This document shows, one piece after another, positions 37,646-47,360 of a stretch of 64,000 nt of DNA; the stretch's first letter is position 1, and each line of letters starts with the position of its first letter. Both the position numbers and the translations under genes were made by a program. The notes under the pieces were generated by a model that made no database searches, was not told the DNA's origin, and saw nothing but the letters and a program-made list of their open reading frames with translations. The DNA is from Bradyrhizobium sp. WBAH42 (GTDB lineage: Bacteria > Pseudomonadota > Alphaproteobacteria > Rhizobiales > Xanthobacteraceae), in contig NZ_CP036533.1 of the NCBI RefSeq assembly GCF_024585265.1, positions 682,001-746,000 of the forward strand, in the 5' to 3' direction.

Positions 37646-38512
37646 GTGACGCTTGCGCTGCCTTCGCGTGCCTATGATTTGCAGATGCTCGACCGGCCCG
37701 CGGATCGCGCGCGCGATCAGGGCTGGGTGTTTGGGCTGCCGCCGGGCATTGCATCCGAGCAATGGCCGTTCGATCCCGTCACCGGCTATCCCTTGATGCA
37801 CGGCTTCACGCTGCTGTTGCCGGAGGATTATCGGGTGCATGGCGAGGACATCGTCGCATTGTCGTTCTTCGCCACGGCGCCCGATCACAATGACGGCGGC
37901 GCGCCCGACGATCCCGAGATTCGCGAGGCGGTGCTGGCGCGGCCATCGCATCCGCGCCTGTCGCGCATGACCGACATTCTCGACTACGCCTATGCCGCGC
38001 TGCTGCTGACGCGGGCCGAATATGACGGCGCATTCGCCGCGCCGCCGGCGCCGCTTGCGCTGGCAACAGTGGAGCGGCCACGCTGGCTCGACGTCGGCGG
38101 CGCCAGCGCCTTCTTCGAGGCCGCGCCGGCTTACGCGAAGAAGATGTTTGCGGCCCCGCCGCGCGCCGATCTCGGCGAGACGCGCGCGATTGCGCTGTCG
38201 CCGCGCGCTGATGATCCCAACGCCGGCAAGGGCCCGCAGGACGAGTATGTGCGCGAAAATCCGCCGACCGGCTATCAGCCTTATTACTACTATGTCGGCG
38301 GCAAGCCGGGCCGCGACAATTTCCGCCTGCACGACTGGGCCAGGGATCACGCCCCCAACCATCTCGGCGGCACCATGCGGCCCTGCCAGGCCGTGCCGGA
38401 GATGAGCCCGTTCTACATCGAGTTCGAGGAGTATTTCGGCGGCTACAATTTCGGCGGCGGCAACGCGCAGCTGGACTTTAGGGATATGAAGTTCGACTGG
38501 GCGTGTGGGTGA
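37646..38512 (+). CDS. Conserved protein of unknown function
   Basis: 288 residues from a GTG at 37646, preceded by ctgggaga. There is no signal peptide or membrane segment. The sequence is rich in Pro, Tyr and acidic residues, with a striking aromatic/Gly C-terminus (FYIEFEEYFGGYNFGGGNAQ). It looks like a folded cytoplasmic protein, but I recognise no domain. Its stop codon abuts the stop of the convergent LTXXQ gene without a spacer. Confidence 0.75.
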   Translation: MTLALPSRAYDLQMLDRPADRARDQGWVFGLPPGIASEQWPFDPVTGYPLMHGFTLLLPEDYRVHGEDIVALSFFATAPDHNDGGAPDDPEIREAVLARPSHPRLSRMTDILDYAYAALLLTRAEYDGAFAAPPAPLALATVERPRWLDVGGASAFFEAAPAYAKKMFAAPPRADLGETRAIALSPRADDPNAGKGPQDEYVRENPPTGYQPYYYYVGGKPGRDNFRLHDWARDHAPNHLGGTMRPCQAVPEMSPFYIEFEEYFGGYNFGGGNAQLDFRDMKFDWACG

Positions 38513-39817
38513 TCACGCCCCCCGCTTCGGCCCGATCGCCTCGAACCCGGCCTTTTGCTCGTCGCTCAGATCGGCCTGGAAATCGTCGAGCGCGTCGGCG
38601 ATTGCGCCGACGGCTTGCAGCATCGCCTGCAGCCGCGTCTTCACGGCGGCGAGGCGGGCCTGCTGGGTTGCGGCGGGCTCGGTCGGGCAGGCGCTGAGCG
38701 TCTGCATGGTGCGGAGCGTGGTGTCCTGCAGCACCTCGAAGCGGGCGCGGGCGACCTCGTCGAGGTGGAGCGTGGCGGCGATGTCGGCGGCGGGCCATTG
38801 CTGCTGGACGAGCTGCTCGTATTGGCGCTGCGCATTCTCGTCAGCAAGAGGATCGTAGTCCGCCTGGCAGGCCTTGGCCGCCTGCGCGTCCCTGGATGCG
38901 TCCTTGCTCGCGGTCCTGTCAGCGTTTTTGGACTGGTAGGACGCCAGCGCGGCGCGCCGTTCATGCGCGAGGGCGTTGAGCCGGGCTTTCTGGTCGTCAT
39001 TGAGCAGGCCGACGAATTTCGACAGCGGCGCTTCCATGGCGTCGACGGCCTTGATCATGGCCTCGATGCGCTCGCGCATCAGGCCGAGGCGCTCCGCCGC
39101 ACTCGCAGGGACCTGCGCCGGGCAGGCGGTGCGGATGGTGTCGCGCGCGGCATTCCAGGCGGATGAGAGCTCGTCGAGCGCGGTACGCTGCGCTTCGTTC
39201 GGTGCAACGGCGCTCGCGATGCGCTCGACCGGCAGGCCGCCGGTGTCGCTGGCCTCGCACATCGTTTCCGCGGCCGGAATTCGTCGCGCGCGACGGCCTT
39301 GCGGCACGGTGTAGGCGGCCAGCTCGGTGGCGGCATAAGGCGTGAACAGCGCGGCATAGATGTCGCCGTAGCCGTAGAGCGAGAGGCTGGTGGTGTCGCC
39401 GAAGATGATCGCATTGGTGAGATCGTCATGCGCGAACGGCCAGAACACCGGGCCGACCCAGCCGTAGCTGCCGTCGGGATGACGCCACCAACCCTGCGGA
39501 CGGCGGCCGCCTTGCCATCCCGCCAGCGCAGCCTGCGCCGTGAGGGCCGCACGCAGCACGTAAGGGTTCGATAGCTGGCCGCGCTCGGCCCCGCGCGGGT
39601 CTTGCGACCTCAGCGCAGCGGAGCGGTAGCGGCCACCGCGCACCGCCATACGGGAATGGCGCAGGCGCGACAGGCCGATCACGTGGCCGACGGCGAAACG
39701 CGCAACTCCGAGCGGACCGCCGCGCAAGCCGAACTGCGCCTCAGCCCTACCAGGCAGCAGCACGGCCGCAATCAGCAGGGTCGCACCGGCGAGCGCCAAT
39801 CCCATGCGTCCCGGCAT
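38513..39817 (-). CDS. Periplasmic protein with LTXXQ (Spy/CpxP-like) repeats
   Basis: About 434 residues from ATG 39815-39817, chosen because a signal peptide follows at once (MPGRMGLALAGATLLIAAVL, cleavage near AEA-QF); starts at 39880 or 39952 are possible. After a Gly/Tyr/Trp-rich region there are helical modules with LTXXQ-like motifs: APNEAQRTAL, LNDDQKARLNAL and LSDEQKAGFEAI. Spy/CpxP proteins are periplasmic chaperones or stress sensors. Multi-module versions like this are common in Bradyrhizobium; the exact role is not known. Confidence 0.8.
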   Translation of the reverse strand: MPGRMGLALAGATLLIAAVLLPGRAEAQFGLRGGPLGVARFAVGHVIGLSRLRHSRMAVRGGRYRSAALRSQDPRGAERGQLSNPYVLRAALTAQAALAGWQGGRRPQGWWRHPDGSYGWVGPVFWPFAHDDLTNAIIFGDTTSLSLYGYGDIYAALFTPYAATELAAYTVPQGRRARRIPAAETMCEASDTGGLPVERIASAVAPNEAQRTALDELSSAWNAARDTIRTACPAQVPASAAERLGLMRERIEAMIKAVDAMEAPLSKFVGLLNDDQKARLNALAHERRAALASYQSKNADRTASKDASRDAQAAKACQADYDPLADENAQRQYEQLVQQQWPAADIAATLHLDEVARARFEVLQDTTLRTMQTLSACPTEPAATQQARLAAVKTRLQAMLQAVGAIADALDDFQADLSDEQKAGFEAIGPKRGA

Positions 39818-39965
39818 GATCGCTGACCTAACCACGGGCTTGATCACGTCCCTCGCTCCCGCGTGCGCAATGCGTCGCATCTCAATGACGCGCGAGGGAA
39901 CCGAATGTTCCAGACAGACACAGGACAATGCGTCGCAACGCTGGCCGGCCAATGCCGGTGCAGTG

Positions 39966-41069
39966 TCACTCCGCCTTTTGCGGCATCACGAAGGTCTGGC
40001 CGGGATAGATCAAGTTGGGGTTGTGAATCTTGTCGCGGTTGGCCTTGAAGATCACCCCGTAGCGGGCGCCGTCGCCGTAAGCGAGCCGGCTGAGCGCCCA
40101 GAGGCTGTCGCCGCGGGCGATGATCCGGCTGCCGCCGGCCTCGGCCGGTGCGGCGGTGAGCGCCTCCGCGGGCGAGGCCGATGCGACCGCAGTGCCCGCC
40201 GGCGCATGCGCGAAAGGTGCATGCGTGAAAGCTTTGGGCTTCGGCGCGCCGATCAGTTTCGGCCGGGCCGCTTGCTTGTCGGGCACCGAGGCCAGGCGCG
40301 GCGAGGCCGACGGCAGGGCGGCGACGACATCCGATTTGTCGTCGGGCTTCTCGGCCTGCTTTGTCTCCTGCTTCGCGACCGGTGGCGTGCGCGCGGGCGG
40401 CGGCGCCGCCGCGGCGATGGTGACCGGCATGGTCCGGCCGGATTCGGTGACCGTGCCGTCCGGTGCCTTGGCCCGGAGCGTCAGGTCGTAAGAGCCGGCG
40501 GGCAGTTGCGGCGGGGTCATCACGAACTGGCCCGAGGCATCCGCAACCACGCTATCGAGCGGCTTGCCGTCGCGCAGCAGCTCGACCCTGGCACCCGGCG
40601 TGGCGCGGCCGGCAATCACCGCCGCCTCGCCGTGCTCGTCGACGCGGGCGACGTCGAAACGGGGGCCGGCGTCCGCAACCGGCGCCGGCGGCTTGACCGG
40701 GACGAGATCGCCGAGCGCGGCCACCTGCTTCTGGGTCTCGGCCAGCGGGCCCGCATTCGGCTCGGGAGCAGGCGGCGCGCTGCCGGCGAGCTTCGGCTGT
40801 TCCGGCTCGAGCCCAGGCTTGGATTCTGGCTTGGACTCTGGCTTGGACTCAGGCTTGGACGTGTCCGGCTTGGACTCCACCTTGGCTTCAAGCTTGGGCT
40901 CGACCTTGGCCTCGATCTTGGGCTCGGCCTTGGCCTCCGGCTTGGCAGCGACGGTGACCTTGGTCCCGTCCGGCAACAGGCGGCGCAGCTCGGTCGGGCC
41001 GATCACCAGCGCGGTGCCGACCAGCGCGAGCAGACAGAAGGCGATGAAGGCCTTGGATGCGGTGATCAT
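39966..41069 (-). CDS. Membrane-anchored LysM-domain protein
   Basis: 367 residues. An N-terminal membrane helix (FIAFCLLALVGTALVIG) is followed by a Lys/Pro/Glu-rich spacer with tandem KPESKPESKPES-type repeats (about 45-90), an Ig-like or carboxypeptidase-regulatory-like domain (GRATPGARVELLRDGKPLDS), a further low-complexity spacer and a C-terminal LysM (IIARGDSLWALSRLAYGDGA, NPNLIYPGQTFVMP). LysM binds peptidoglycan N-acetylglucosamine. The long charged spacer could span the periplasm from inner membrane to cell wall. Confidence 0.9.
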   Translation of the reverse strand: MITASKAFIAFCLLALVGTALVIGPTELRRLLPDGTKVTVAAKPEAKAEPKIEAKVEPKLEAKVESKPDTSKPESKPESKPESKPGLEPEQPKLAGSAPPAPEPNAGPLAETQKQVAALGDLVPVKPPAPVADAGPRFDVARVDEHGEAAVIAGRATPGARVELLRDGKPLDSVVADASGQFVMTPPQLPAGSYDLTLRAKAPDGTVTESGRTMPVTIAAAAPPPARTPPVAKQETKQAEKPDDKSDVVAALPSASPRLASVPDKQAARPKLIGAPKPKAFTHAPFAHAPAGTAVASASPAEALTAAPAEAGGSRIIARGDSLWALSRLAYGDGARYGVIFKANRDKIHNPNLIYPGQTFVMPQKAE

Positions 41070-41192
41070 TTGAAAAGGACCTTGGGTGGCAAATCAGCCG
41101 AGGCCGGCAAGGTGCGCCGATTTGGCTGCCGCAGCAAGACTGCCGATGGGATTATGCCTCCGCCGAGGCGCGCGGGATGAACCGGCGCGACC

Positions 41193-41942
41193 ATGCGGGT
41201 GTCCAAGTATCAAGGCCGCCTCGCGGCATTCTTCAAGGGAATTTTTGCCGTGACCGTATTTTCCCGTGCCGCGCGATCGCTGGCGCTGGTGCTGACGCTG
41301 GCCGCTTCACCCGCTTTGGCCGCCTCCGGCCCGCCGCCCGGTTACATCCTCACCGACGATGCCGATCTCGCCTTCACCTCGCCCGACGGCGCCACCAGGC
41401 TCGAGCAGTACATGAAGGAGGGCGAGGATTTCGACATCACGTGGCAGGTCTGGGCGCGGCGCGGCGAGGAGATGCGCGAGCTGAAGCCCGAGCAGGGCTA
41501 TCCGGCCGGCTTCCGTTTCACGGCCGACTCGCAATGGCTGGTGCGCATGCAGAAGACCGGCTCGGGTGAGCAGGATCTCTTTCTCTACCATGTCGAGAAC
41601 GGCGCCTTCGTCAACGCGACGAAGACATCGCTCAGCGATCTCGCCTGGGCCTATTTCCACAGCCGGCCCGACACGAAGAACATGAAGCTCGACTACCACA
41701 TCTCGGCCAATCTGATGAAGGGCACCGAAGATGGGTATCGCTGGCTCGGCGTCGACTGGCCCAACAACCGCTATCTCCTGATCTCGCTGTCGGGCGAAAT
41801 GGACAAGCATCCGAAGAACGTCGCGGTGAAGGGATTGGCGGATTGGAAATGCCGGTATGACCTCAAGACCGGCAAGTTCGACGTCCCGGCGATGTTCGCC
41901 AAAGGCAATGCGGAAGCCTTGAGGTGGGAAATCAAGCGCTGA
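41193..41942 (+). CDS. Secreted protein of unknown function
   Basis: 249 residues with a long N-terminal leader (core ARSLALVLTLAASPALAAS, cleavage near residue 44). The start at 41193 is one choice; an in-frame GTG at 41250 (reading MTVFSRAARSLAL) would give a more typical signal peptide. The mature region has a repeated W/D-rich pattern (FTADSQWLVRMQKTGSGEQD; DGYRWLGVDWPNNRYLLISL) suggesting a beta-sandwich or propeller-like fold. No family recognised. Confidence 0.75.
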   Translation: MRVSKYQGRLAAFFKGIFAVTVFSRAARSLALVLTLAASPALAASGPPPGYILTDDADLAFTSPDGATRLEQYMKEGEDFDITWQVWARRGEEMRELKPEQGYPAGFRFTADSQWLVRMQKTGSGEQDLFLYHVENGAFVNATKTSLSDLAWAYFHSRPDTKNMKLDYHISANLMKGTEDGYRWLGVDWPNNRYLLISLSGEMDKHPKNVAVKGLADWKCRYDLKTGKFDVPAMFAKGNAEALRWEIKR

Positions 41943-42081
41943 GGGTCCCGCGGTCTCGCCGCAATCTCCCGCGCGATGGAACCAACCCTCTGATTTCGTT
42001 CCGATTCATGTTTTCCTAACCCTTTGTGGTAACTGGGTCTTGTCGGTTTTGCAGCATCTTGCATCCCACGGGAGGACTGGG

Positions 42082-44745
42082 ATGGGCGCATCGATCCGAT
42101 GGACCGCGCGAACGCGCGCGTTGCTCCGCCGTTGGCGCGGGGCGCCGCTGACGTGGCTGATCGCCGGCGGCTTCGTGCTGATGCTTGCGACCGCGATCGG
42201 CACCGCGCTCACCGTCGACCGCTTCCGGCAAAACGCCATCGAGAGCGGCCGCGACAGCCTGGAAAACGCCGTCCGCATGCTCGCCCGGCATTTCGACCGC
42301 CAGTTCGAGGACTTCGCGGTGCTGCAGAAGAGCATCATCGCCGAGCTCGAGAGCCACGGCATCGAGTCCGCCGAAATCTTCCGCAGCGAGATGGGCACGC
42401 TCGCCGTGCACGAGGTGCTGCGCGCGAAAGCCAGCGGCTGGTCCGACGTCGCCGGCGCCAATCTGTTCGATTCCAGGGGCGTGCTGATCAACTCGTCGCG
42501 GCAATGGCCGGTCGCCGACATCTCGGTCGCCGACCGCGGCTACTTCAACCGTCTCAAGGACGATCCGGCCGCGCAGGAGGACGTGGAGGTCGTGCCCGGC
42601 CGGTTCGGCAGCGGACCGGCGATCGTGTTCGCGCGGCGCGTCTCCGGACCGCACGGCGAGTTCCTCGGGCTGGTCACCCGCGCGATCGCGCCCGAGCAGC
42701 TCGAATCCTTCTTCGCCTCGACCGGGCTCGGCGAGGATTCCTCGATCGCGATGCACCACCAGAACGGACAGCTGCTCGCCCGCATTCCGCATGTCGAGGC
42801 GCTGATCGGTCAAAACTTCCGCAACGGCACGCCGGAGCAGATGGCGGTGTTCGCGCGCACCTTCGTCACCACCCAGCTGGCAAGCCCGATCGATGGCAAG
42901 GACCGCATCGTCGCCTCGCGCCTGCTCGCCGGCGAGCCGCTGGTCGTGGTCGCGACCAAATCGCTGGATGCGACGCTGGCGACCTGGCGCACGCAGACGA
43001 AATTCTTCGTCACCATTGCCGTGCTGTCGATCGGCCTCCTGGTGCTCACGCTGTTTCTGATCTTCCGCCAGGTGACGCACCGGCTCTCGCTCGAGAAGCA
43101 GCGGCTCGACACCGCGATGAACACGATGACGCAGGGCCTGTTGATGTTCGACCAGGACGAGCGGCTGATCGTCTGCAACCGCCGCTACATCGAGATGTAC
43201 GGGCTCTCGGCCGCATTGGTGAAGCCCGGCGTCCACTTCCGCGACGTGATCCGGCACCGCCGGGACACCGGCTCGTTCGAGGGCGACGTCGAAGCCTATT
43301 GCGACGACATCCTGAGCAATATCGGCCGCACCCAGAGCGCCGTCGTGGAAACCGCCGACGGCCGCCTGATCGAGATCAAGAACCAGCCGGCCGCTGCCGG
43401 CGGCTGGCTCGCCACCCATGACGACGTCACCGAGCGCATCCGCGCCGACGAGCGCATCGCCCATCTGGCGCATTACGACGCGCTCACCGATCTGCCCAAC
43501 CGCGTGCTGCTGCGCGGGCATCTGGAGCGCCGCGTCGCCGAGCTCGCGCAAGGCAAGCCGTTCGCGATCCTCTATATCGACGTCGACGAGTTCAAGGGCG
43601 TCAACGATTCGCACGGGCACGAGGTCGGCGACGAATTGCTGCGCCAGGTGGCGAGCCGCCTGCGCGCCTGCGTCAGCGGCAACGACATGGTCGCGCGGCT
43701 CGGCGGCGACGAATTCGCCATCGTCAAGGCCGCGACCTCCGATCCGGCCGAGCTGACGGCACTGGCGGAAACCATTCTCAAGGCGTTGCGCGCGCCGGTT
43801 GACTGCAAGGGGCAGGAGATTCCGACCGATGCCAGCATCGGCATCGCCATCGCGCCCGATCATGGCGACAATCTCGACGATCTGCTCAAGCGCGCCGATC
43901 TGGCGATGTATGCGGCGAAGTCGGAAGGCCGCCGCACCTTCCGCCTGTTCGCCCCCGAATACGACGCCAAGGCGCGGCAGCGCCGCCAGCTCGAGCTCGA
44001 CCTGCGCCAGGCGCTCGCGCGCGGCGAGTTCGAGGTGCACTACCAGCCGCTGGTCGACCTCACCGCCAATGTCGTCACCGGCTGCGAGGCGTTGCTGCGC
44101 TGGCGCCATCCCGAGCGCGGCATGGTTTCGCCGGCGGAGTTCATCCCGGTCGCAGAAGACACCGGCCTGATCGGCGAGATCGGCGAATGGGTGCTGAAGC
44201 AGGCCTGCGTTGAGGCCGCCTCGTGGCCCGGCCCGATTCACATCGCGGTCAACGTGTCGCCGCTCCAGTTCCGCTCGCGCACGCTGGCGCTCAAGGTCGC
44301 CGCCGCGCTCGCGGAGTCCGGGCTCGCGCCGGGACGGCTCGAGCTCGAGATCACCGAGACGGTGCTGATCCGCGACGACGCGGAGGCGCTGGCGATCCTG
44401 CAGCAATTGCGCGAGCTCGGCGTGCGCATCGCGCTCGACGATTTCGGCACCGGCTATTCGTCGCTGAGCTACCTGCACCGCTTCCCGTTCGACAAGATCA
44501 AGATCGATCGCAGCTTCATCAGCGACATCGGTCAGTCCGAAGATTCCTCGCCGATCGTGCAGGCCGTGGTGCACATGGCCGCCGCGCGCCACATGGCGAC
44601 GACGGCCGAAGGCGTCGAGACCGAAGCGCAAGCCGAGGTGCTGCGCCGGCTCGGCTGCAGCCAGATGCAGGGCTGGCTGTTCAGCCCGGCGGTCCCGGCG
44701 GCGAAGCTGAAGCAGCTGCTCGCGGCGCAGGCGGTCGCGGCTTAG
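42082..44745 (+). CDS. Membrane GGDEF-EAL protein (c-di-GMP turnover)
   Basis: 887 residues from ATG 42082 behind gggagga. Layout: TM1 (about 30-52), periplasmic Cache-type sensor, TM2 (about 309-332), PAS (about 345-455), GGDEF and EAL. The cyclase motif GGDEF is intact at 541-545. The inhibitory I-site five residues upstream reads SGND in place of RxxD, so product inhibition is probably lost. The EAL domain has E669 (EALLRW) and the other catalytic motifs: NVSPLQF, ITETVL, DDFGTGYSSL, KIDRSF and AEGVE. Both activities look possible; which dominates cannot be told. Confidence 0.93.
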   Translation: MGASIRWTARTRALLRRWRGAPLTWLIAGGFVLMLATAIGTALTVDRFRQNAIESGRDSLENAVRMLARHFDRQFEDFAVLQKSIIAELESHGIESAEIFRSEMGTLAVHEVLRAKASGWSDVAGANLFDSRGVLINSSRQWPVADISVADRGYFNRLKDDPAAQEDVEVVPGRFGSGPAIVFARRVSGPHGEFLGLVTRAIAPEQLESFFASTGLGEDSSIAMHHQNGQLLARIPHVEALIGQNFRNGTPEQMAVFARTFVTTQLASPIDGKDRIVASRLLAGEPLVVVATKSLDATLATWRTQTKFFVTIAVLSIGLLVLTLFLIFRQVTHRLSLEKQRLDTAMNTMTQGLLMFDQDERLIVCNRRYIEMYGLSAALVKPGVHFRDVIRHRRDTGSFEGDVEAYCDDILSNIGRTQSAVVETADGRLIEIKNQPAAAGGWLATHDDVTERIRADERIAHLAHYDALTDLPNRVLLRGHLERRVAELAQGKPFAILYIDVDEFKGVNDSHGHEVGDELLRQVASRLRACVSGNDMVARLGGDEFAIVKAATSDPAELTALAETILKALRAPVDCKGQEIPTDASIGIAIAPDHGDNLDDLLKRADLAMYAAKSEGRRTFRLFAPEYDAKARQRRQLELDLRQALARGEFEVHYQPLVDLTANVVTGCEALLRWRHPERGMVSPAEFIPVAEDTGLIGEIGEWVLKQACVEAASWPGPIHIAVNVSPLQFRSRTLALKVAAALAESGLAPGRLELEITETVLIRDDAEALAILQQLRELGVRIALDDFGTGYSSLSYLHRFPFDKIKIDRSFISDIGQSEDSSPIVQAVVHMAAARHMATTAEGVETEAQAEVLRRLGCSQMQGWLFSPAVPAAKLKQLLAAQAVAA

Positions 44746-44961
44746 GGCGGCGGCTCCCTCATCGGAGACGTCCGCAGCCGCTCATCCCCTCACCGCCTGC
44801 CTTGAAAATTTAGGATCAAACCTTGCGCCTTGCGGTTATCGCCTCGCTGAGACGGTCGGGAACTCCGGCCGACGGGCCCTAGTCGACATTGCATCACGCG
44901 CACCACAGGCGGCTTTTCGCCCGCACTGTCGCGCGCGCGTGCGTGAAACGAGCGAGGTGAC

Positions 44962-45336
44962 ATGGCGATCTTGGCGTTCAGAATCTTGGCGTTCAGAATG
45001 ATCCCTCTCGTCGCGGTTGGGGCCCTGATCGGGCTCGCCGCGGAGGCCCGCGACGACGGGCGCTACGCAAACTCTCCCCTCAAGGGCTGGTTCGAGAGCC
45101 TGAAGAGCAAGGGCGGCGGCCCCTGTTGTGCCGATGCCGACGGCACCGCGCTCGACGACGTCGACTGGGAGACGCGGGACGGACATTACCGGGTGCGGCT
45201 CCTCGGCAACTGGGTCGAGGTGCCCGACGACACGGTCATCACCGAGCCCAACCGCGCCGGGCGCACCATGGTCTGGCCTTATTACGTCAACGGCCGTCCG
45301 ATGATCCGCTGCTTCATGCCGGGCAGCATGACGTGA
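44962..45336 (+). CDS. Small secreted protein with conserved cysteines
   Basis: 124 residues from ATG 44962 (gcgaggtg upstream) with a signal peptide (RMIPLVAVGALIGLAAEA). The mature domain has GGGPCCADADGTAL with paired cysteines, DWETRDGHYRVRL and a third cysteine near the end (MIRCFMPGS). Similar short proteins are frequent in Bradyrhizobium, without known function. Disulfide formation in the periplasm is likely. Confidence 0.78.
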   Translation: MAILAFRILAFRMIPLVAVGALIGLAAEARDDGRYANSPLKGWFESLKSKGGGPCCADADGTALDDVDWETRDGHYRVRLLGNWVEVPDDTVITEPNRAGRTMVWPYYVNGRPMIRCFMPGSMT

Positions 45337-45367
45337 TCCGGGACGAGGGTCCGCAAGGCCGGTAAGC

Positions 45368-45490
45368 TCACATCGATTGTCGAGCCGCCCGCACTTCGGC
45401 GAATTCGGCGTCGGGGTGGCTGACGATGGTGGCGACCCAGATGCCGCTGATGATCAGCGACCAGGCGGTGTTCCAACAGATCCAAAACAC
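45368..45490 (-). CDS. Small membrane protein (40 residues)
   Basis: A GTG at 45488-45490 follows gggagg at a good distance and encodes a single-helix protein: FWICWNTAWSLIISGIWVAT then IVSHPDAEFAEVRAARQSM. The hydrophobic helix (about 2-23) and charged C-terminus give a plausible one-pass membrane protein. It is convergent with the preceding gene. No family recognised. Confidence 0.5.
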   Translation of the reverse strand: MFWICWNTAWSLIISGIWVATIVSHPDAEFAEVRAARQSM

Positions 45491-45578
45491 GATCCAGCCT
45501 CCCTCTTCCTTTTCTCACGCGGCAAAGCGATGGCGCCGTTCCCCACGCCAGGCCGCCGCGATGGCGGGCGGCGAGGCG

Positions 45579-45755
45579 CTATTTTGGTTTGGTCGGCGGC
45601 GGCGCCCGGTCGGTTTGGCCGGTGTGGCGCTTTGCCACGACGTCCTCGTCGCGCTCGCCCTCGTGCGGGCGCGGCGGAGGCCTGGGCTGGCCGGCCTGAC
45701 CGCCATGCTTGCCGCCCATGTCTGGCTTGCCTTCGAGATCGTTTTCGCGGGGCAT
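45579..45755 (-). CDS. Small hydrophilic protein (58 residues)
   Basis: The ATG at 45753-45755 opens MPRENDLEGKPDMGGKHGGQ, followed by a Pro/Arg-rich section and ending PPPTKPK. Third codon positions are almost all G or C, as in the neighbouring genes, which favours real coding. It is highly charged and probably disordered. The ribosome site is weak. Function unknown. Confidence 0.42.
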   Translation of the reverse strand: MPRENDLEGKPDMGGKHGGQAGQPRPPPRPHEGERDEDVVAKRHTGQTDRAPPPTKPK

Positions 45756-45904
45756 GCCGGTTCAATGCGTTCGCAGCGCATTGGTTCGCAACGGCATCGA
45801 CTGTTTCCCGCCCTGTGAACGGCCTCATAGAACCGCCGCTCTTTGCAGTGCAGGATGGCGGACGCGGCCCTCGGCCTCGCAGCTTGCACCGACGGATTGG
45901 CCTG

Positions 45905-46036
45905 ATGCGAAAACGCCTCATCCTCTGGACGCTCATGACGTCCGCCCTGGTCGCGGTGACCGTGTGGACCATGCTCGGGCCGCCGGACCGCCCGCCGTGG
46001 CCGCATTTGCCGTCCCGCACTGCGGCGGTGCGCTGA
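45905..46036 (+). CDS. Small membrane-anchored protein (43 residues)
   Basis: ATG 45905 encodes MRKRLILWTLMTSALVAVTV followed by WTMLGPPDRPPWPHLPSR. This is a basic N-terminus, one hydrophobic helix (about 5-25) and a Pro/Trp-rich tail. The ribosome site is poor, so this is a modest call. Confidence 0.35.
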   Translation: MRKRLILWTLMTSALVAVTVWTMLGPPDRPPWPHLPSRTAAVR

Positions 46037-46164
46037 CCCGTCATCCCGCGACCGATGCGATTTCGGCATCGATCGATCCCATCTGGATTTTGGTGCGGCG
46101 GCGCGTCTCCCGCTATCCTCGCGGCAAAACGACCACGCCGCGAGCCGGCTTTCAGGAGGAGCCC

Positions 46165-47292
46165 ATGTCGAGATCGATCCGACGCATCGTATCGCGCGTG
46201 CCAGGCGCTGCGATCGCCGCAACCCTGTTCGCTTCTCTCGCCCTCGTTTCTGGAGTCCGTGCCGGCATGGCCGAAACCTTCGCCTATGTCGGCAATGCCG
46301 ACAGCAACGACATCAGCGTGTTCAAGATGAGCGAGAGCGGCGAGATGACGCTCGTGCAAACGGCCGCCTTCAAGGGCGTCGAAAAGCCGGGCTCATCGAC
46401 ACCGCTCGCGATCACGCCCGACCACCGCGTGCTGATCGCCGGAATCCGCTCGCAGCCCTATGTCGCAGTGAGCTTTGCGATCGATCCCAAGACGGGCGAG
46501 CTCAGCCATCTCGGCAACGGACCGCTCGCCGACAGCATGGCCTATATCGCCATCGACCGCAGCGGCAAGTTCCTGTTCAGCGCCTCCTATGGCGGCAACA
46601 AGGTCGCGCTGAATCCACTGTTTGGCAACGGCGTCGCCGGCGAGCCCAAGCAGGTGATCCCGACCGGGCTGAACGCCCACGCCTTCCTGCCCTCGCCCGA
46701 CAACCGCTTCGCGTTCGCCACCAATCTCGGCTCCGATCAGGTGCTGGCCTTCGCGTTCGATGCCGCAGCCGGCACGCTGACGCCGAGCGATCCGCCGGCG
46801 CACAAGGTGCCGGAGAAATCGGGGCCGCGGCACTTCGTGTTTCACCCCGGCGGCAAGTTCGTCTATCTCCTCCACGAGCTGAACGGCGACGTCGCAGCAT
46901 TCACCTATGAAGCCAGGAGCGGCGCCTGGGACGAGATCCAGCGCACCACCGCGCTGCCGGACGGGTTTTCCGGAAAACCTTGGGGCGCTGACATCCACAT
47001 CACCCCGGACGGCCGCTTCCTCTACGCCTCCGAGCGCACCACCAGCACGCTCACCGCCTACAAGGTGGACGGCTCGAGCGGCAAGCTGACCACGATCGGC
47101 AGCGTGCCGACCGAGAAGCAGCCGCGCGGCTTCCAGGTCGATCCCGCCGGCCGCTACCTCGCCGCCGTCGGCGAACTCTCCGACAGCATGACGGTCTATG
47201 CCATCGACCAGGGCAGCGGCGCGCTGGCCAAGCTGAAATCCTACCCCACCGGCAAGAAGCCGAACTGGGTCGAGTTCCTGAACCTGCCGTGA
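46165..47292 (+). CDS. Exported lactonase-family beta-propeller protein
   Basis: 375 residues from ATG 46165 with caggagga upstream. A signal peptide (about 1-35, ending GVRAGMA) precedes a seven-bladed propeller of the 6-phosphogluconolactonase (YbhE/CMLE-like) type: AETFAYVGNADSNDISVFKM, GPRHFVFHPGGKFVYLLHEL, WGADIHITPDGRFLYASERT and RGFQVDPAGRYLAAVGE. Cytoplasmic members open sugar lactones; the signal peptide places this one in the periplasm, so its natural lactone is unclear. Confidence 0.88.
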   Translation: MSRSIRRIVSRVPGAAIAATLFASLALVSGVRAGMAETFAYVGNADSNDISVFKMSESGEMTLVQTAAFKGVEKPGSSTPLAITPDHRVLIAGIRSQPYVAVSFAIDPKTGELSHLGNGPLADSMAYIAIDRSGKFLFSASYGGNKVALNPLFGNGVAGEPKQVIPTGLNAHAFLPSPDNRFAFATNLGSDQVLAFAFDAAAGTLTPSDPPAHKVPEKSGPRHFVFHPGGKFVYLLHELNGDVAAFTYEARSGAWDEIQRTTALPDGFSGKPWGADIHITPDGRFLYASERTTSTLTAYKVDGSSGKLTTIGSVPTEKQPRGFQVDPAGRYLAAVGELSDSMTVYAIDQGSGALAKLKSYPTGKKPNWVEFLNLP

Positions 47293-47360
47293 GGCGCCGC
47301 CACTGACCTACGTAATCATCCGTAATTTCGCGAGGCCCGGCTTGGCGTCATATCTCGGTC

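Noticed and set aside
34907..38362. A 1151-codon minus-strand frame opposite the cyclase
   Set aside because: Antisense shadow of the cyclase and the next gene; composition is non-protein-like.
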